A DNA stretch of 64,000 nucleotides from Symsagittifera roscoffensis (lineage: Eukaryota; Xenacoelomorpha; Acoela; Convolutidae), in contig NC_087066.1 in assembly GCF_963678635.1 (NCBI RefSeq), positions 66,127,277-66,191,276 of the forward strand. The letters run 5' to 3'. Positions 41,416 through 52,013 of this stretch are shown here, piece after piece. The first letter of the stretch is position 1. The number at the start of each line of letters is the position of its first letter. The notes under the pieces are model-generated. The model saw nothing but the letters and a program-made list of their open reading frames with translations. It had not been told where the DNA came from and searched no databases. A program made the position numbers and the translations under genes.

Positions 41416-41727
41416 GCCTGTCAACATCATGAAGGGACTGATCCCTGTTGTTGAATGCTGCATGCTATTGTACGGCCCTACCACTTGCGGCAGATATTTG
41501 TCCCTGTCTGTCATGTACCTCGAGTAATATACCCTGAGTATATTCACTAGCGTTCTGCTCTGCCTCTCCACTAGCCCATTCATTTGTGGATGGTATATCG
41601 TCGAGTGTGCCTGTGCAATGTGGGATCTCTTCATGAGTTCTTTTATCAGGTCCCCAACAAAAGCTTTCCCATTATCAGATTGGAAAGTCATCGGACAGCC
41701 ATAGCGTGATATCCAGTACGTTATCAA
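41368..41727 (-). pseudogene. Integrase catalytic core, duplicate 1 (copy L)
   Basis: Contains MTFQSDNGKAF (second catalytic Asp) and MNGLVERQSRTL (catalytic Glu), then GISPFMMLTGRERERERERERA: the GA microsatellite is translated as alternating Arg-Glu and throws the frame out directly after. The first catalytic Asp region is outside the duplicated unit, so this duplicate lacks it. Confidence 0.75.
41379..41411. repeat. (CT)n microsatellite in integrase coding sequence, unit 1
   Basis: About 13 CT units, with a TTT interruption. The matching site in unit 2 (about 42621-42652) has a different length, and copy R at about 58913 has only GGGAGAGAGC, which shows expansion in copy L. Confidence 0.9.
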
Positions 41728-41731
41728 ATGA

Positions 41732-42556
41732 TCACAAACTTCCTCCGCCGAGCTTCCAGTCAGCTTCCAGATTGTGCATCCACTCTAGTATCCTAAGATT
41801 TGTGTTCTCCCTTCTTTCTGTCTCGCTCTGTTCTAGGTTCATTTTTTTCTCTGGCGTAGTGCGATCCTCCTGCAAGGATTGCTCACTATCTTCGATGATC
41901 TGCCACTCCTCATCGGCTGTCAGTTCATCCACGTTCACCAACTCCTCACCTAGCTCTTCAGGCCATATCTTGTCGATCAAGAAGTCTCGACATGATACCA
42001 ATTTTCTCGTCTCCGTCGTCATGGGCATATCTGGTTCTGTCCATTTTGGCACCTCATCTTGCTCTGGGTCATTCCAATCCTCTTCTGCGAAAGACCCTTC
42101 GTCCGAGTCTGCTTCTATCTTTTCGTTGTCATCCATACTCATGTTCTCGTTGCCATCGTTCTTCTCCCTGGTGCCTTTCTCATTTACCTCACATGCTGGC
42201 TCCACCAGTAGATACTCGAGTCCTTCCATGTTCTGTGGTACGCAACAGTCTTCCGGTGATAGGACGTGAGGTTTCAGATTTTCGTAGTGTAACGTACGCC
42301 CTATGCTCAAGCGATAGAACCGACCTTGCTGGTGCACTTCCGTTATCATAAACGGTCCCCTCCATTTCTTTAGTAGCTTTTTGTCCCTTTTGAAGGTATG
42401 ACGTTCTAGAAAACCCAGATATATTGTCCCACAGCATATGGCTTTGCCTGAATCATTTTTAAAATCATACTTCCTCCGCTGTCTCATCTCTTTTTGCGCT
42501 GTATTCCTCCTGCACAGCTCATTCAACTCTTGTTGTCTTCTAACTGCTTCCTTCAC
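41732..42556 (-). pseudogene. Integrase C-terminal domain and acidic tail, duplicate 2 (copy L)
   Basis: Same start and GPY/F module as duplicate 1. The tail differs in the middle (EADSDEGSFAEEDWNDPEQDEVPKW and a following MTTETRK segment instead of the basic RRGGRKK patch), which probably is the older copy-L version. It stops where the tandem unit ends (LGGGSL, encoded by the junction). Confidence 0.7.
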
Positions 42557-42622
42557 ATATGCCTGAGGCGATGTCTTTTGTTTTCATATTCCGGATAGAA
42601 GAAAGAAGTCAGAGGCATCGCG

Positions 42623-42654
<32 letters not shown>

Positions 42655-42984
42655 GCCTGTCAACATCATGAAGGGACTGATCCCTGTTGTTGAATGCTGC
42701 ATGCTATTGTACGGCCCTACCACTTGCGGCAGATATTTGTCCCTGTCTGTCATGTACCTCGAGTAATATACCCTGAGTATATTCACTAGCGTTCTGCTCT
42801 GCCTCTCCACTAGCCCATTCATTTGTGGATGGTACATCGTCGAGTGTGCCTGTGCAATGTGGGATCGCTTCATGAGTTCTTTTATCAGGTCCCCAACAAA
42901 AGCTTTCCCATTATCAGATTGGAAAGTCATCGGACAGCCATAGCGTGATATCCAGTTATCAAATGATCACAAACTTCCTCCGCC
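41759..42984 (-). repeat. 1.23-kb tandem duplication, unit 2
   Basis: See unit 1. Unit 2 is the one continuous with the rest of the upstream integrase, since sequence right of 42984 goes on into the first part of the core. Confidence 0.9.
42553..42930 (-). pseudogene. Integrase catalytic core, duplicate 2 (copy L)
   Basis: Same motifs as duplicate 1 (FQSDNGKAF, NGLVERQSRTL). A different GA repeat number keeps the frame for a few codons more (SAMPLTSFFYPEY) before a frameshift. Confidence 0.75.
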
Positions 42985-43022
42985 AAGGCTGTCTGACATG
43001 GTACTGCTTCTGCCAGCTTTTT

Positions 43023-43388
43023 TCAAAAATGATCAACAATTACCAGTATCTGGTTATACCCCAAGTCTGTTATGCAGATCTTCTGATGGCCTATCTGCAC
43101 AACCTCGTGAGTTTCCGAGTTTTCCACAGATTTGAGAGGGAATTTCATTTTTTTGGGATCTTTCACCTGCAAGCACGACAAAAATGCGTTCACCCATCTT
43201 TCACAAGCCTTCCTCAACCCTGGCCAGTCAAACCTGTGTAGTATTCTTTGTTGCACCTTATCTATCCCATGATGTCCCATCTGGTCGTGCGATCTGAACA
43301 ACACTTCTGTTTGATATAGCTGTGGTAGTATGACAAGGTTATGCTTGTGTAGCAACTTCTTTTCGTCTTTCCTCCTGCAGGCCACCAC
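43023..43388 (-). pseudogene. Integrase zinc-binding domain and core start (copy L)
   Basis: FRSHDQMGHHGIDKVQQRILH is the HH part of the HHCC module; CERWVNAFLSCLQVK gives the Cys part, with the first Cys of the CLSC pair changed to Phe. The segment normally carrying the first catalytic Asp reads VQIGHQKI where copy R has VWIDRQKI, so the Asp is lost. The frame ends in the core (VIVDHF) by a stop. Confidence 0.75.
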
Positions 43389-43639
43389 TCAGTCAGCTGT
43401 GTGGTAGAGCAAGTCCTTCCGTTCTTTGTAGAACTGGTTCAGGATCTTGTAGCTATCCTCCTCCAGGTCTCCTCTCTCTTTCTCTCCCGTTCGTATCAAA
43501 GTTTGGAGAGAGTACTCGTCATATTGTCGTTCTTCTGGGCTCGTATAGCCAGTACCTCGCTTTGACGTGCTCCTTCAGCGCCATCATTTGTCCATTCAGT
43601 TCCCCGGATTGTGGATGTCGCCCTTAAGCTTAACGCAAA

Positions 43640-44583
43640 CTATCCTTCTCAAGTCCTGCCTGTCGCTCTCCGGTTCCAGATTTGTCCTGATGTCTGATGT
43701 TCCCCGAACGGTTTCCTTGACACTGCGATCATCTCCAGCTCTTCCCCTCCATTCACGTCATGATACTCCAGGTTGTATGTCCCTGACAGAGTATCAGTTT
43801 GCAATTCCCTGTCATGATACCTCCTTTTTTCTTCAGCTAGTATCATGCAGAGACTATTCTGTTCATCATCATTCTTCTCTGATCCTTCGTCCCATCTTCC
43901 TGACTCCCGGGAAATTTTCTTCTTCACCATCCCTCTCTGGTGGTTACCACTCCAGAGTATGTTTTCCTGGATTCTCTAAACTAGTTATTGTACAACCTCC
44001 TTGTTCTCTGGTTCCCTGGCTCTTGTCGAGTTCACATCATGTGTTTCTTCCCTTTTCATTATGGTGACCTCTGGTCCGTCATTTCCACTGTTCGAGCCCA
44101 TGGTTTTGTCGTCAGCCAGCTTCTCAAGAAGTAGTCTCCACAAAGCCTGTCCTAAAGTCTTCTTTCCTGTCTCCACTTTGTCGAGGTCATAACTTTTTGC
44201 CTTCACTGTCTCCCTTACTATCTTCGACTTGAGCATTATTTCCATCGGCATCCCAGAACTTCTCTGCAGTTTTGCTTTTCCCTGATGCTCAGTGGAGTGG
44301 GTAATTCGGGATGGTTTTCTATCGGTTTGCCTGACTTGTCGAGCCATCTTGTGAGCGGTAGGCTGTCATACGTTTCCTTGTCCACAAACGAAAAGCCATC
44401 TTTGATCTCCGGCTTATCAGCCTCTCTCTGCTCCTGTATCTCGTAGAATTCCGTCTTCTTGCACAAGCTGTCGGCGTTTTGGTGTTTGTCCCTTGTCCTA
44501 TGTTCAATGATCATTATGTAACCATCCAACCGCTTTTCCATCTCTCGATGTAGCTTTGATCCATTGAGTACGTCTTCAGCCAA
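43640..44583 (-). pseudogene. RNase H end and long RH-integrase linker (copy L)
   Basis: 44236-44583 has the end of RNase H (RTRDKHQNADSLCKK), followed by DKETYDSLPLTRWLDKSGK. 43985-44347 and 43649-43930 are further linker pieces in other frames (LCMILAEEKRRYHDRELQTD is conserved in copy R). The linker of about 450 residues is much longer than usual between RNase H and integrase in Ty3/Gypsy. Its function is unknown. Confidence 0.6.
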
Positions 44584-45187
44584 CTGAGTGCCCTGTTGTC
44601 GACCCGTAGTCTGAAAGTCTCGCTGCCTAGATATGCCCTGTACTTTTCCACAAAATTGACAACCGCGAACATCTCCGCCTTGGGTGCCCTGTACTTCATT
44701 TCAGTGTCGCTCAAGACTTTGCTCCTGTATGCTATTGGTCTCAAGACTGTCTTCCCGTTCCCTTCCTGTTCTTGATGGAGTATACCAGAGATCGCGACCA
44801 CCGATGCGTCAGTGTCCAGTGCGTACATTCCCTTCTCTGTAGGCATTCCTAGCATAGGTGCTTCACACACTTCTTTTTTTATTCTATGAAATGACTCTTC
44901 TGCCGCGTTATTCCATGTGACCTTCTTGCCTTTATGCATCATGAGTTGTTGCGTCGGATATACTTTGTCCGCATAGCCCTTAATGAACTCTCTGTAGTAG
45001 TTGGCGAATCCAATAAAGCTCATCAACTGATGTTCGGTTTTTGGCGACTTCCAAGTTAGCACTGCTTCTGCCGCAACTGGTTCTGGTCGGATGCCATGTT
45101 TGTCTACCATCCTGCCCAGTTATTTTATCGAGTCCTTTAGAATCTCGCATTTCGAGGGCTTGCTTTTCAATCCTGCCCTCTTCATTG
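44514..45187 (-). pseudogene. RT C-terminal part and RNase H (copy L, truncated)
   Basis: The plus-strand text up to 45187 still encodes the KPSKCEILKDS piece of RT, so truncation lies inside RT palm/thumb. Then come FIGFANYYREFIKGYADK (thumb) and RNase H with YALDTDASVVAIS, YRAPKAEMFAVV and LRVDNRALSW (catalytic acidic residues Asp, Glu, Asp). The break coincides with the start of the iterons of copy R. Confidence 0.8.
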
Positions 45188-45309
45188 AGCTAAGGTCCGA
45201 GTGCTTGAGCTAAGGGTCCCAAGCACTTGATCTAAGGGTCCCAACACTTGAGCTAAGGATCCCAACAATGGAGCTAAGGGTCCCAGCACTTGAGCTAAGG
45301 GTCCCAAAG
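45184..45309 (+). repeat. CTTGAG iterons, 21-22 bp, about 6 copies, at start of copy R
   Basis: Units of CTTGAGCTAAGGGTCCCAAC(A) begin near 45183 (ATTGAG), 45204, 45226, 45247, 45268 (ATGGAG) and 45289. The orientation is that of copy R, so the array is taken as its left end or promoter. Confidence 0.85.
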
Positions 45310-45475
45310 TCCCTAAAGTCCTAGGTGTGGCAAATTGAAATAAAATTGGCAGATTGGAATTCGAATTGGAACAATATTAGCCTGGAATTGTTTTAACAAG
45401 TTTTTTGTAACATAGGAGGTTTTTCTTATATTTTGATTGCATTTTTAAAGCAATAACTGTACATAGTCAGAATTG
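45310..45475 (+). other. Leader of copy R, AT-rich
   Basis: No ORF. It could hold LTR or leader sequence, but no primer-binding site or TG...CA end was recognised. Confidence 0.35.
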
Positions 45476-48400
45476 TAGATAAAACAAAACTTGTAAATAA
45501 ACACCATGAAGAGAACAAGAATCTTTTTGGTGATTTTGTCATCACCAAAGAGGAAATGGGTAGGAGTTAAGCAAAACCAACAGAACCCAGAGTAATAAGA
45601 AAAAACATTTCAGTTAACATGGTCTACACCAGAAGCAACGAGGGGCAGGAAACTGAAGAAAAGCAAACCAATCAAAAAAGTATGCCCGTAACGGAAATTG
45701 ATCTTGAGACGCCAGAGCAGAGCCTAAATGGAGAGGAACAAAAAGCGACGGACTCGACGCCTATGCCGAATGAATAAGATCAAGAACAAAGACAATTGAG
45801 TTCTCACCGATAGGCAATGGAGACGAAAACACTAAAAACGCACCGGAGACGATAAAGCATGATTCGCAAACGAAGAGAACATCGTTCACGGAGAGACTTG
45901 CGGCGATAGTCGGAATTAAACCAAGAGAGAAGGAGGAGGTGACAGCAACGACCGAAGAAGGCAAAAAAACTTTGGTACAGTTTCCAAGATAAGCACAGAA
46001 GCTGGCTAGGGGGAGGACCAAACTGTGAAGGGCGCAGAGGGTCACCAAAATGGTCAAGCAGCGGAAACAAAATTACCGCTAGTTGAGTTAGGGAAATGGA
46101 TGTCAAAGTTGGAAGACAGCCAGCAACTGAGGAAGGAATTACGGCATAACAAAAATGAGTATCTAGACAACTACTTCGTCTTAGCGGGAACCACTGAAGA
46201 AATTCTACAACTGATGGCGAGAAAGGTGGAGTCAACGGATAAGGAGCGAGAGAAACATATCAAACAAGACCGTAAATGATCAGCTATGGAGTCTAGAGAC
46301 GAGAATGGATACAATGAGCAAGGAACAAGCATAAAGTTCTTAAGCCATACAATCGAAATTAGACGCGCTCCTGAGAAACTCTATTGCTCAAGAGAAAACC
46401 ATACCGGACAAAACAGAAATGACAACCGGAACAAGGTTGGACTTTCTGGAACCTCAACGTAAGAAGCAAGAATCGACACCGTTACCACTGATCAACAACA
46501 ACATCGAATCAGGGATGAGCAAGACGGCTACAAAAGTAGGAGTGTCAAATTCAACAAGGATACCAAGGGAATCGAGCGCACACACGAGTGTAACACCTGA
46601 TGCCATGACGTGGGCGAATGCTTGGGAAACAATGAACAGGACACTTGAAGCATTCGCAACAAGAAACTCAGACTCCAGTGATAGAGGAGGAGGTAAATCG
46701 AGAAAGACCTTCAAGAAACCTAAAGAATTCAAGGACAACTCAGACGGTTGCATAGATACCTGGGTTGAGGTGATGAGACTACATCTGGAGCAGGACAACC
46801 TGAATGATGAAAGACGGTACTCGAATGATGAAAGACAGCACAGCGGTACTAAGATGATGAAAGACGGCACAGCAGTACAAAGCAATCTGGAGGGCACGGC
46901 ACGGAAGTTCGTGGTAGTCAAAAAGGAAGAGGAACGTGACACCGCAGACAAAACGTTTGAAATTCTGCTTAATTGCTTTGCATCCGGAACGAAGGGACAT
47001 CAAGCCATGATGAGAATTGAGAAAAGGAGACAGAGAGAAGATGATTCAATTGAAAGATTTCTAGATGATCTTGAGAGCTTGAGAAGGAGAAGTGATCCAG
47101 AGGAACCGACTAACAGGAGGTACTTTAGCATTGCCTCAAAGTTTATTGATGGGGTGAAGAGTAATGACTTGAGAACAAGGTTGGCAACATACTACACGCT
47201 TTCGAAAGACAATGCACCAACCCCGGAACAGATGAGACAGAAGTCTAGAGAAAACATGTTGATGAAACTGAAAAAAACTCATTTTCAGACAACAGGAATC
47301 TGCAAGGGGGAAGCCAACAGCAGAGGTCGTCATGGTACAAGCCAGGAGATGATATGGACAAACGAAAATCATGTGCAAATTGTGGCTACGCAGATCACAA
47401 TGTAGCGGATTGCACGACTTATAAGTAGGACATGAAGAGCCTGGGATACACGCGTGATGAAGAGGTTTTGAGTGAGGTGGAAGAGCACGAGTTTTATAGT
47501 GGCTTGATTATTAAAAGGTGCGCCAGGTTTTTTTTTTGCTATCAAGAACGACAGTTCAGGATGGACCGTCCCCTATTTTGGGAAGCAGTGAAGAATCAGA
47601 ATCACCCAAAACACAAATTAGCACTTGCTGCGGTGCAAAACATCAAAAATAGACAAGCGGAGAATTGCTTGCAGACCAAACAAGCGACAGGTGGTGAATT
47701 AACGACTAAGACTGTAAAATTCGTGACCGAAGTGAGAGAGGCCGGAGTGGCTGAGTCAAGGATTTCACTAGGGATAGATTACCGAGAAAGCAGCGGCAGA
47801 GGCTGTCAAAAAAGTGAAACAAGACCTGGCGACCAGAGAAATTGAGCAACGGCTAAATCAAGAAATAGAAAGACAGAAGATGAATGAGACGCTCTCTATG
47901 ACAAAAACAGTTAGAGACTGGTGACAATCTGACAATCAAGAGTAAATGCACTGCCTTGAAAATGGTGACTGGGAAACCTTTCGGCATCACAAAGATTGGG
48001 GCGAGAATCATGTTAATAATCACGGTTGGTGGCCATGAGGTAACGAGGCATCTGAGTGAGCCCAGCGACCAAACACTAATGCACATAGATGTAAATACTG
48101 ACTACTTACACACCATCAGCCCACAAATTCCTTCTAGAGCACTCAGGGCACTACTCACGAGAGGTGGTGGCAAATCGATTAGGATAGACAGCAGGTACAC
48201 GGAGGCCTATGGTCCACATGAGGTCATGTTGAACATAGATGGTATAAACACCTACACAAAAACAATGATAACGTCTGACGAAGATCTTGCCGGTCAAATC
48301 TATGTTGTTCAAGAAGAACTCAAGGTGAGACAGATAGATAGGGCAGATTGCGTCATGCTGGAGGAAGATGCCATGCATCTAGGAGCAGAAGCAGACGTAT

Positions 48401-48734
48401 CCGCACATGTACTAAACATAAACAAGAAGAAGACCCAACTACGAGGATTGTTGATACAGGGGTTGTCTTGAGTGTAGTACCGATAGTAACATGGAAAACA
48501 ATGGGACTCGACAAGGACGACCTGATAGACACAAGGATACGGCTGTCAGCGGCAAACAAGGGGACATTGAGGGTTCTAGGTAGAACACCGATTTTAGCTC
48601 TGAATCTGGGGGAACGCAATATATGGATGAAATTTCTGGTGGTCGAGAATCTAGATGAGTCTGATCAATTCATTTTAGGCAGAAATTTTATCAGAAGTTT
48701 TGATGTAACGATTGATCTTAACAACGCGATCTTG
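45476..48734 (+). repeat. Tandem gag/protease unit A (about 3.26 kb)
   Basis: First of three head-to-tail units. Each starts TTGTAGATAAAACAAAAC.TGTAAATAAACACCA; the A/B and B/C junctions fall inside the protease C-terminal codons (AACAACGCGAT then CTTGTAGATAAAAC). Unit A is the most divergent, with a 14-bp insertion and a 33-bp deletion near its start and a deletion of about 30 bp near 46268. Confidence 0.9.
46025..47405 (+). pseudogene. Gag (capsid region), unit A
   Basis: Two frames. 46025-46279 is a helical segment (LVELGKWMSKLEDSQQLRKE) cut short by the local deletion. 46419-47405 is a 328-residue frame with FKKPKEFKDNSDGCIDTWVEV, a typical capsid-like start in Gypsy gags, and a Lys/Arg-rich C end. 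The zinc knuckle is in another frame behind an A7 run at about 47271. Confidence 0.65.
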
Positions 48735-48737
48735 TAG
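47362..48737 (+). pseudogene. Nucleocapsid knuckle and aspartic protease, unit A
   Basis: The knuckle CANCGYADHNVADC fits C-x2-C-x4-H-x4-C. A TAG follows ten codons on. Later frames carry a charged region and MVTGKPFGITKIGARIM, then the retropepsin DTG (IVDTGVVLSVVP, codons at 48453-48461) and the C-terminal ILGRNFIRSFDVTIDLNN, cut by the A/B junction. Confidence 0.7.
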
Positions 48738-48763
48738 ATAAAACAAAACATGTAAATAAACAC

Positions 48764-50704
48764 CATGAAGAGAACAAGAATGTCTTCACCAAAGAGGAAA
48801 TGGGTTGGAGTTAAGCAAAACCAACAGTCAACGCAAAGGAACCAAACACCAACACAACCCAGAGTAATGAGAAGAAACATTTCAGTTAACATGGTCTACA
48901 CCAGAAGCAACAAGGGGCAGAAAACTGAAGAAAAGTAAACCAATCAAAAAAGTATGCCTGTAACGGAAATTGATCTTGAGACGCCAGAGCAGAGCCTAGA
49001 TGGAGAGGAACAAAAAGCGACGCTATCGACGCCTATGCCGAATGAACAAGATCAAGAACAAAGACAATTGAGTTCTCACCGATAGGCAATGGAGACGAAA
49101 ACATTAAAAACGCACCGGAGACGATAAAGCATGATTCGCAAACGAAGAGAACATCGTTCACGGAGAGACTTGCGGCGATGGTCGGAATTAAACCAAGAGA
49201 GAAGAAGGAGATGACAGCAACGACCGAAGAAGGCAAAACCTTTGGTACAGTTTCCAAGATAAACACAGAAGCTGGCCAGGGAGAGGACCAAACTGTGGAG
49301 GGCGCAGAGGGTCACCAAAATGGTCAAGCAGCGGAAACAAAATTACCGCTAGTTGAGTTAGGGAAATGGATGTCAAAGTTGGAAGACAGCCAGCAACTGA
49401 GGAAGGAATTACGGCATAACAAAAATGAGTATCTAGACAACTACTTCGTCTTAGCGGGAACCACTGAAGAAAATCTACAACTGATGGCGGGAAAGGTGGA
49501 AACAACGGATAAGGAGCGAGAGAAACATATCAAAAAGGATATGGAAGAATTGAAGAAACGGTACAAGACCGTAAATGATCAGTTATGGAGTCTAGAGACG
49601 AGAATGGATACAATGAGCAAGGAACAAGCATAAAGTTCTTAGGCCATACAATCGAAATTAGACGCGCTCCTGAGAAACTCTATTGCTTAAGAGAAAACGA
49701 TACCGGAAAAAACAGAAATGTCAACGGGAACAAGGTTAGACTTTCTGGGACCTCAACGTAAGAAGCAAGAATCGACACCGTTACCGCTGATCAACAACAA
49801 AATAGAATCAGGGATGAGCAAGACGGCTACAAAAGTAGGAGTGTCAAATTCAACAAGGATACCAAGGGAATCGAGCGCACACACGAGTGTAACACCTGAT
49901 GCCATGACGTGGGCGAATGCTTGGGAAACAATGAACAGGACACTTGAAGCATTCGCAACAAGAAACTCAGACTCCAGTGAGAGAGGAGGAGGTAAATCGA
50001 GAAAGACCTTCAAGAAACCAAAAGAATTCAAGGACGACTCAGACGGTTGCATAATTACCTGGGTTGAGGTGATGAGACTACATCTGGAGCAGGACAACCT
50101 GAATGATGAAAGACGGTACTCGAATGATGAAAGACAGCACATCGGTACTAAGATGATGAAAGACGGCACAGCAGTACAAAGCAATCTGGAGGGCACGGCA
50201 CGGAAGTTCGTGGTATTCAAAAAGGAAGAGGAACGTGACACCGCAGACAAAACTTTTGAAATTCTGCTAAATCGCTTTGCATCCGGAACGAAGGGACATC
50301 AAGCCATGATGAGAATTGAGAAAAGGAGACAGAGAGACGATGATTCAATTGAAAGATTTCTATATGATCTTGAGAGCTTGAGAAGGAGAAGTGATCCAGA
50401 GGAACCGACTAACAGGAGGTACTTTAGCATTGCCTCAAAGTTTATTGATGGGGTGAAGAGTAATGACTTGAGAACAAGGTTGGCAACATACTACACGCTT
50501 TCGAAAGACAATGCATCAACCCCGGAACAGATGAGACAGAAGTCTAGAGAAAACATGTTGATGAAACTGGAAAAAGTTCATTTTCACTCAACAGGAATCT
50601 GCAAGGGGGAAGCCAACAGCAGAGGTCGTCATGGTACAAGCCAGGAGATGATATGGACAAACGAAAATCATGTGCAAATTTTGGCTCGGCAGATCACCAT
50701 GTAG
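48764..50704 (+). pseudogene. Gag, unit B
   Basis: The unit begins with ATG and a basic N terminus (MKRTRMSSPKRKWVG), open to TAA 48936-48938, where unit A has CAA. 49178-49633 (helical matrix-like part) and 49718-50704 (capsid-like part) are both open here, the best preserved gag of the three. Confidence 0.65.
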
Positions 50705-51989
50705 CGGATTGCACGACTTATAAGAAGGACATGAAGAGCCTGGGATACACGCGTGATGAAGAGGTTTTGAGTGAGGTGGAAGAGCACGAGTTTTATAGTG
50801 GCTTAATTATTAAAAGAGGCGCCAGGTTTTTTTTGCTATCAAGAACGACAGTTCAGGATGGACCGTCCCCTATTTTGGGAAGCAGTGAAGAATCAGAATC
50901 ACCCAAAACACAAATTAGCACTTGCCGCGGTGTAAAACATCAAAAATAGACAAGCGGAGAATGGCTTGCAGACCAAACAAGCGACAGGTGGTGAATTAAC
51001 GACTAAGACTGTAAAATTCGTGACCGAAGTGAGAGAGGCCGGAGTGGCTGAGTCAAGGAGTTCACTAGGGATAGATTATCGAGAAAGCAGCGGCAGAGGC
51101 TGTCAAAAAAGTGAAACAAGACCTGGCGACCAGAGAAATTGAGCAACGGCTAAATCAAGAAATAGAAAGACAGAAGAGGAATGAGACGCTCTCTATGACA
51201 AAAACAGTTAGAGACTGGTGACAATCCGACAATCAAGAGTAAATGCAATGCCTCTAAAATGGTGACTGGGAAACCTTTCGGCATCACAAAGATTGGGGCG
51301 AGAATCATGTTAATAATCACGGCTGGTAGCCATGAGGTAACTAGGCATCTGAGTGAGCCCAGCGACCAAACAGTAATGCACATAGATGTAATTACTGACT
51401 ACTTACACACCATCAGCCCACAAATTCCTTCTAGAGCACTCAGGGCACTACTCACGAGAGGTGGTGGCAAATCGATTAGGATAGACAGCAGGTACACGGA
51501 GGCCTATGGTCCACATGAGGTCATGTTGAACATAGATGGTATAAACACCTACACAAAAACAATGATAACGTCTGACGAAGACCTTGCCGGTCAAATCTAT
51601 GTTGTTCAAGAAGAACTCAAGGTGAGACAGATAGATAGGGCACATTGCGTCATGCTGGAGGACGATGCCATGCATCTAAGAGCAGAAGCAGACGTATCCG
51701 CACATGTACTAAACATAAACAAGAAGAAGACCCAACTACGAGGATTGTTGATACAGGGGTTGTCATAGTAACATGGAAAACAATGGGACTCGACAAGGAC
51801 GACCTGATAGACACAAGGATACGGCTGTCAGCGGCAAACAAGGGGACATTGAGGGATCTAGGTAGAACACCGATTATAGCTCTGAATCTGGGGGAACGCA
51901 ATATATGGATGAAATTTCTGGTGGTGGAGAATCTAAATGAGTCTGATCAATTCATTTTAGGCAGAATTTTATCAGAAGTTTTGATGTAA
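50653..51989 (+). pseudogene. Nucleocapsid and protease, unit B
   Basis: The knuckle is damaged: CANFGSADHHVADC has lost its second Cys. Downstream frames parallel unit A. Right after the DTG codons (51750) about 15 bp are deleted, removing the residues that normally follow the catalytic Asp. Confidence 0.7.
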
Positions 51990-52013
51990 CGATTGATCTT
52001 AACAACGCGATCT

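Larger units (their letters stand above)
40494..41749 (-). repeat. 1.25-kb tandem duplication, unit 1 (copy L integrase region)
   Basis: Unit 1 (40494-41749) and unit 2 (41759-42984) are nearly identical over most of their length and are separated by about 9 bp (GAGCTTCCA). Both hold the integrase core end, the GA microsatellite and the integrase tail. They differ strongly only where unit 1 carries the patch shared with copy R. Confidence 0.9.
30460..45187 (-). mobile_element. Giant composite Gypsy-type element, copy L
   Basis: Reading leftward from 45187: RT end and RNase H, a long linker, integrase (part duplicated), macrodomain-like ORF, spacer with iterons, then module II (MADRFW ORF, coiled coil, SGNH hydrolase, ~6 kb of unassigned coding-like sequence) to about 31.3 kb. 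Gag, protease and most of RT are missing because the copy is cut at 45.18 kb, exactly where copy R begins. The same modules in the same order and direction occur in copy R. The left end is estimated. Confidence 0.75.
48735..52013 (+). repeat. Tandem gag/protease unit B (about 3.28 kb)
   Basis: Nearly identical to unit C over most of its length. It ends in the protease at the same position as unit A, so the duplication breakpoints are shared. Confidence 0.9.

Noticed and set aside
45761-46235. Minus-strand ORFs across the gag units (about 100-165 codons, repeated three times)
   Set aside because: Repetition reflects the tandem gag units; they are antisense to gag and Leu/Ser/Phe-rich like typical shadows.
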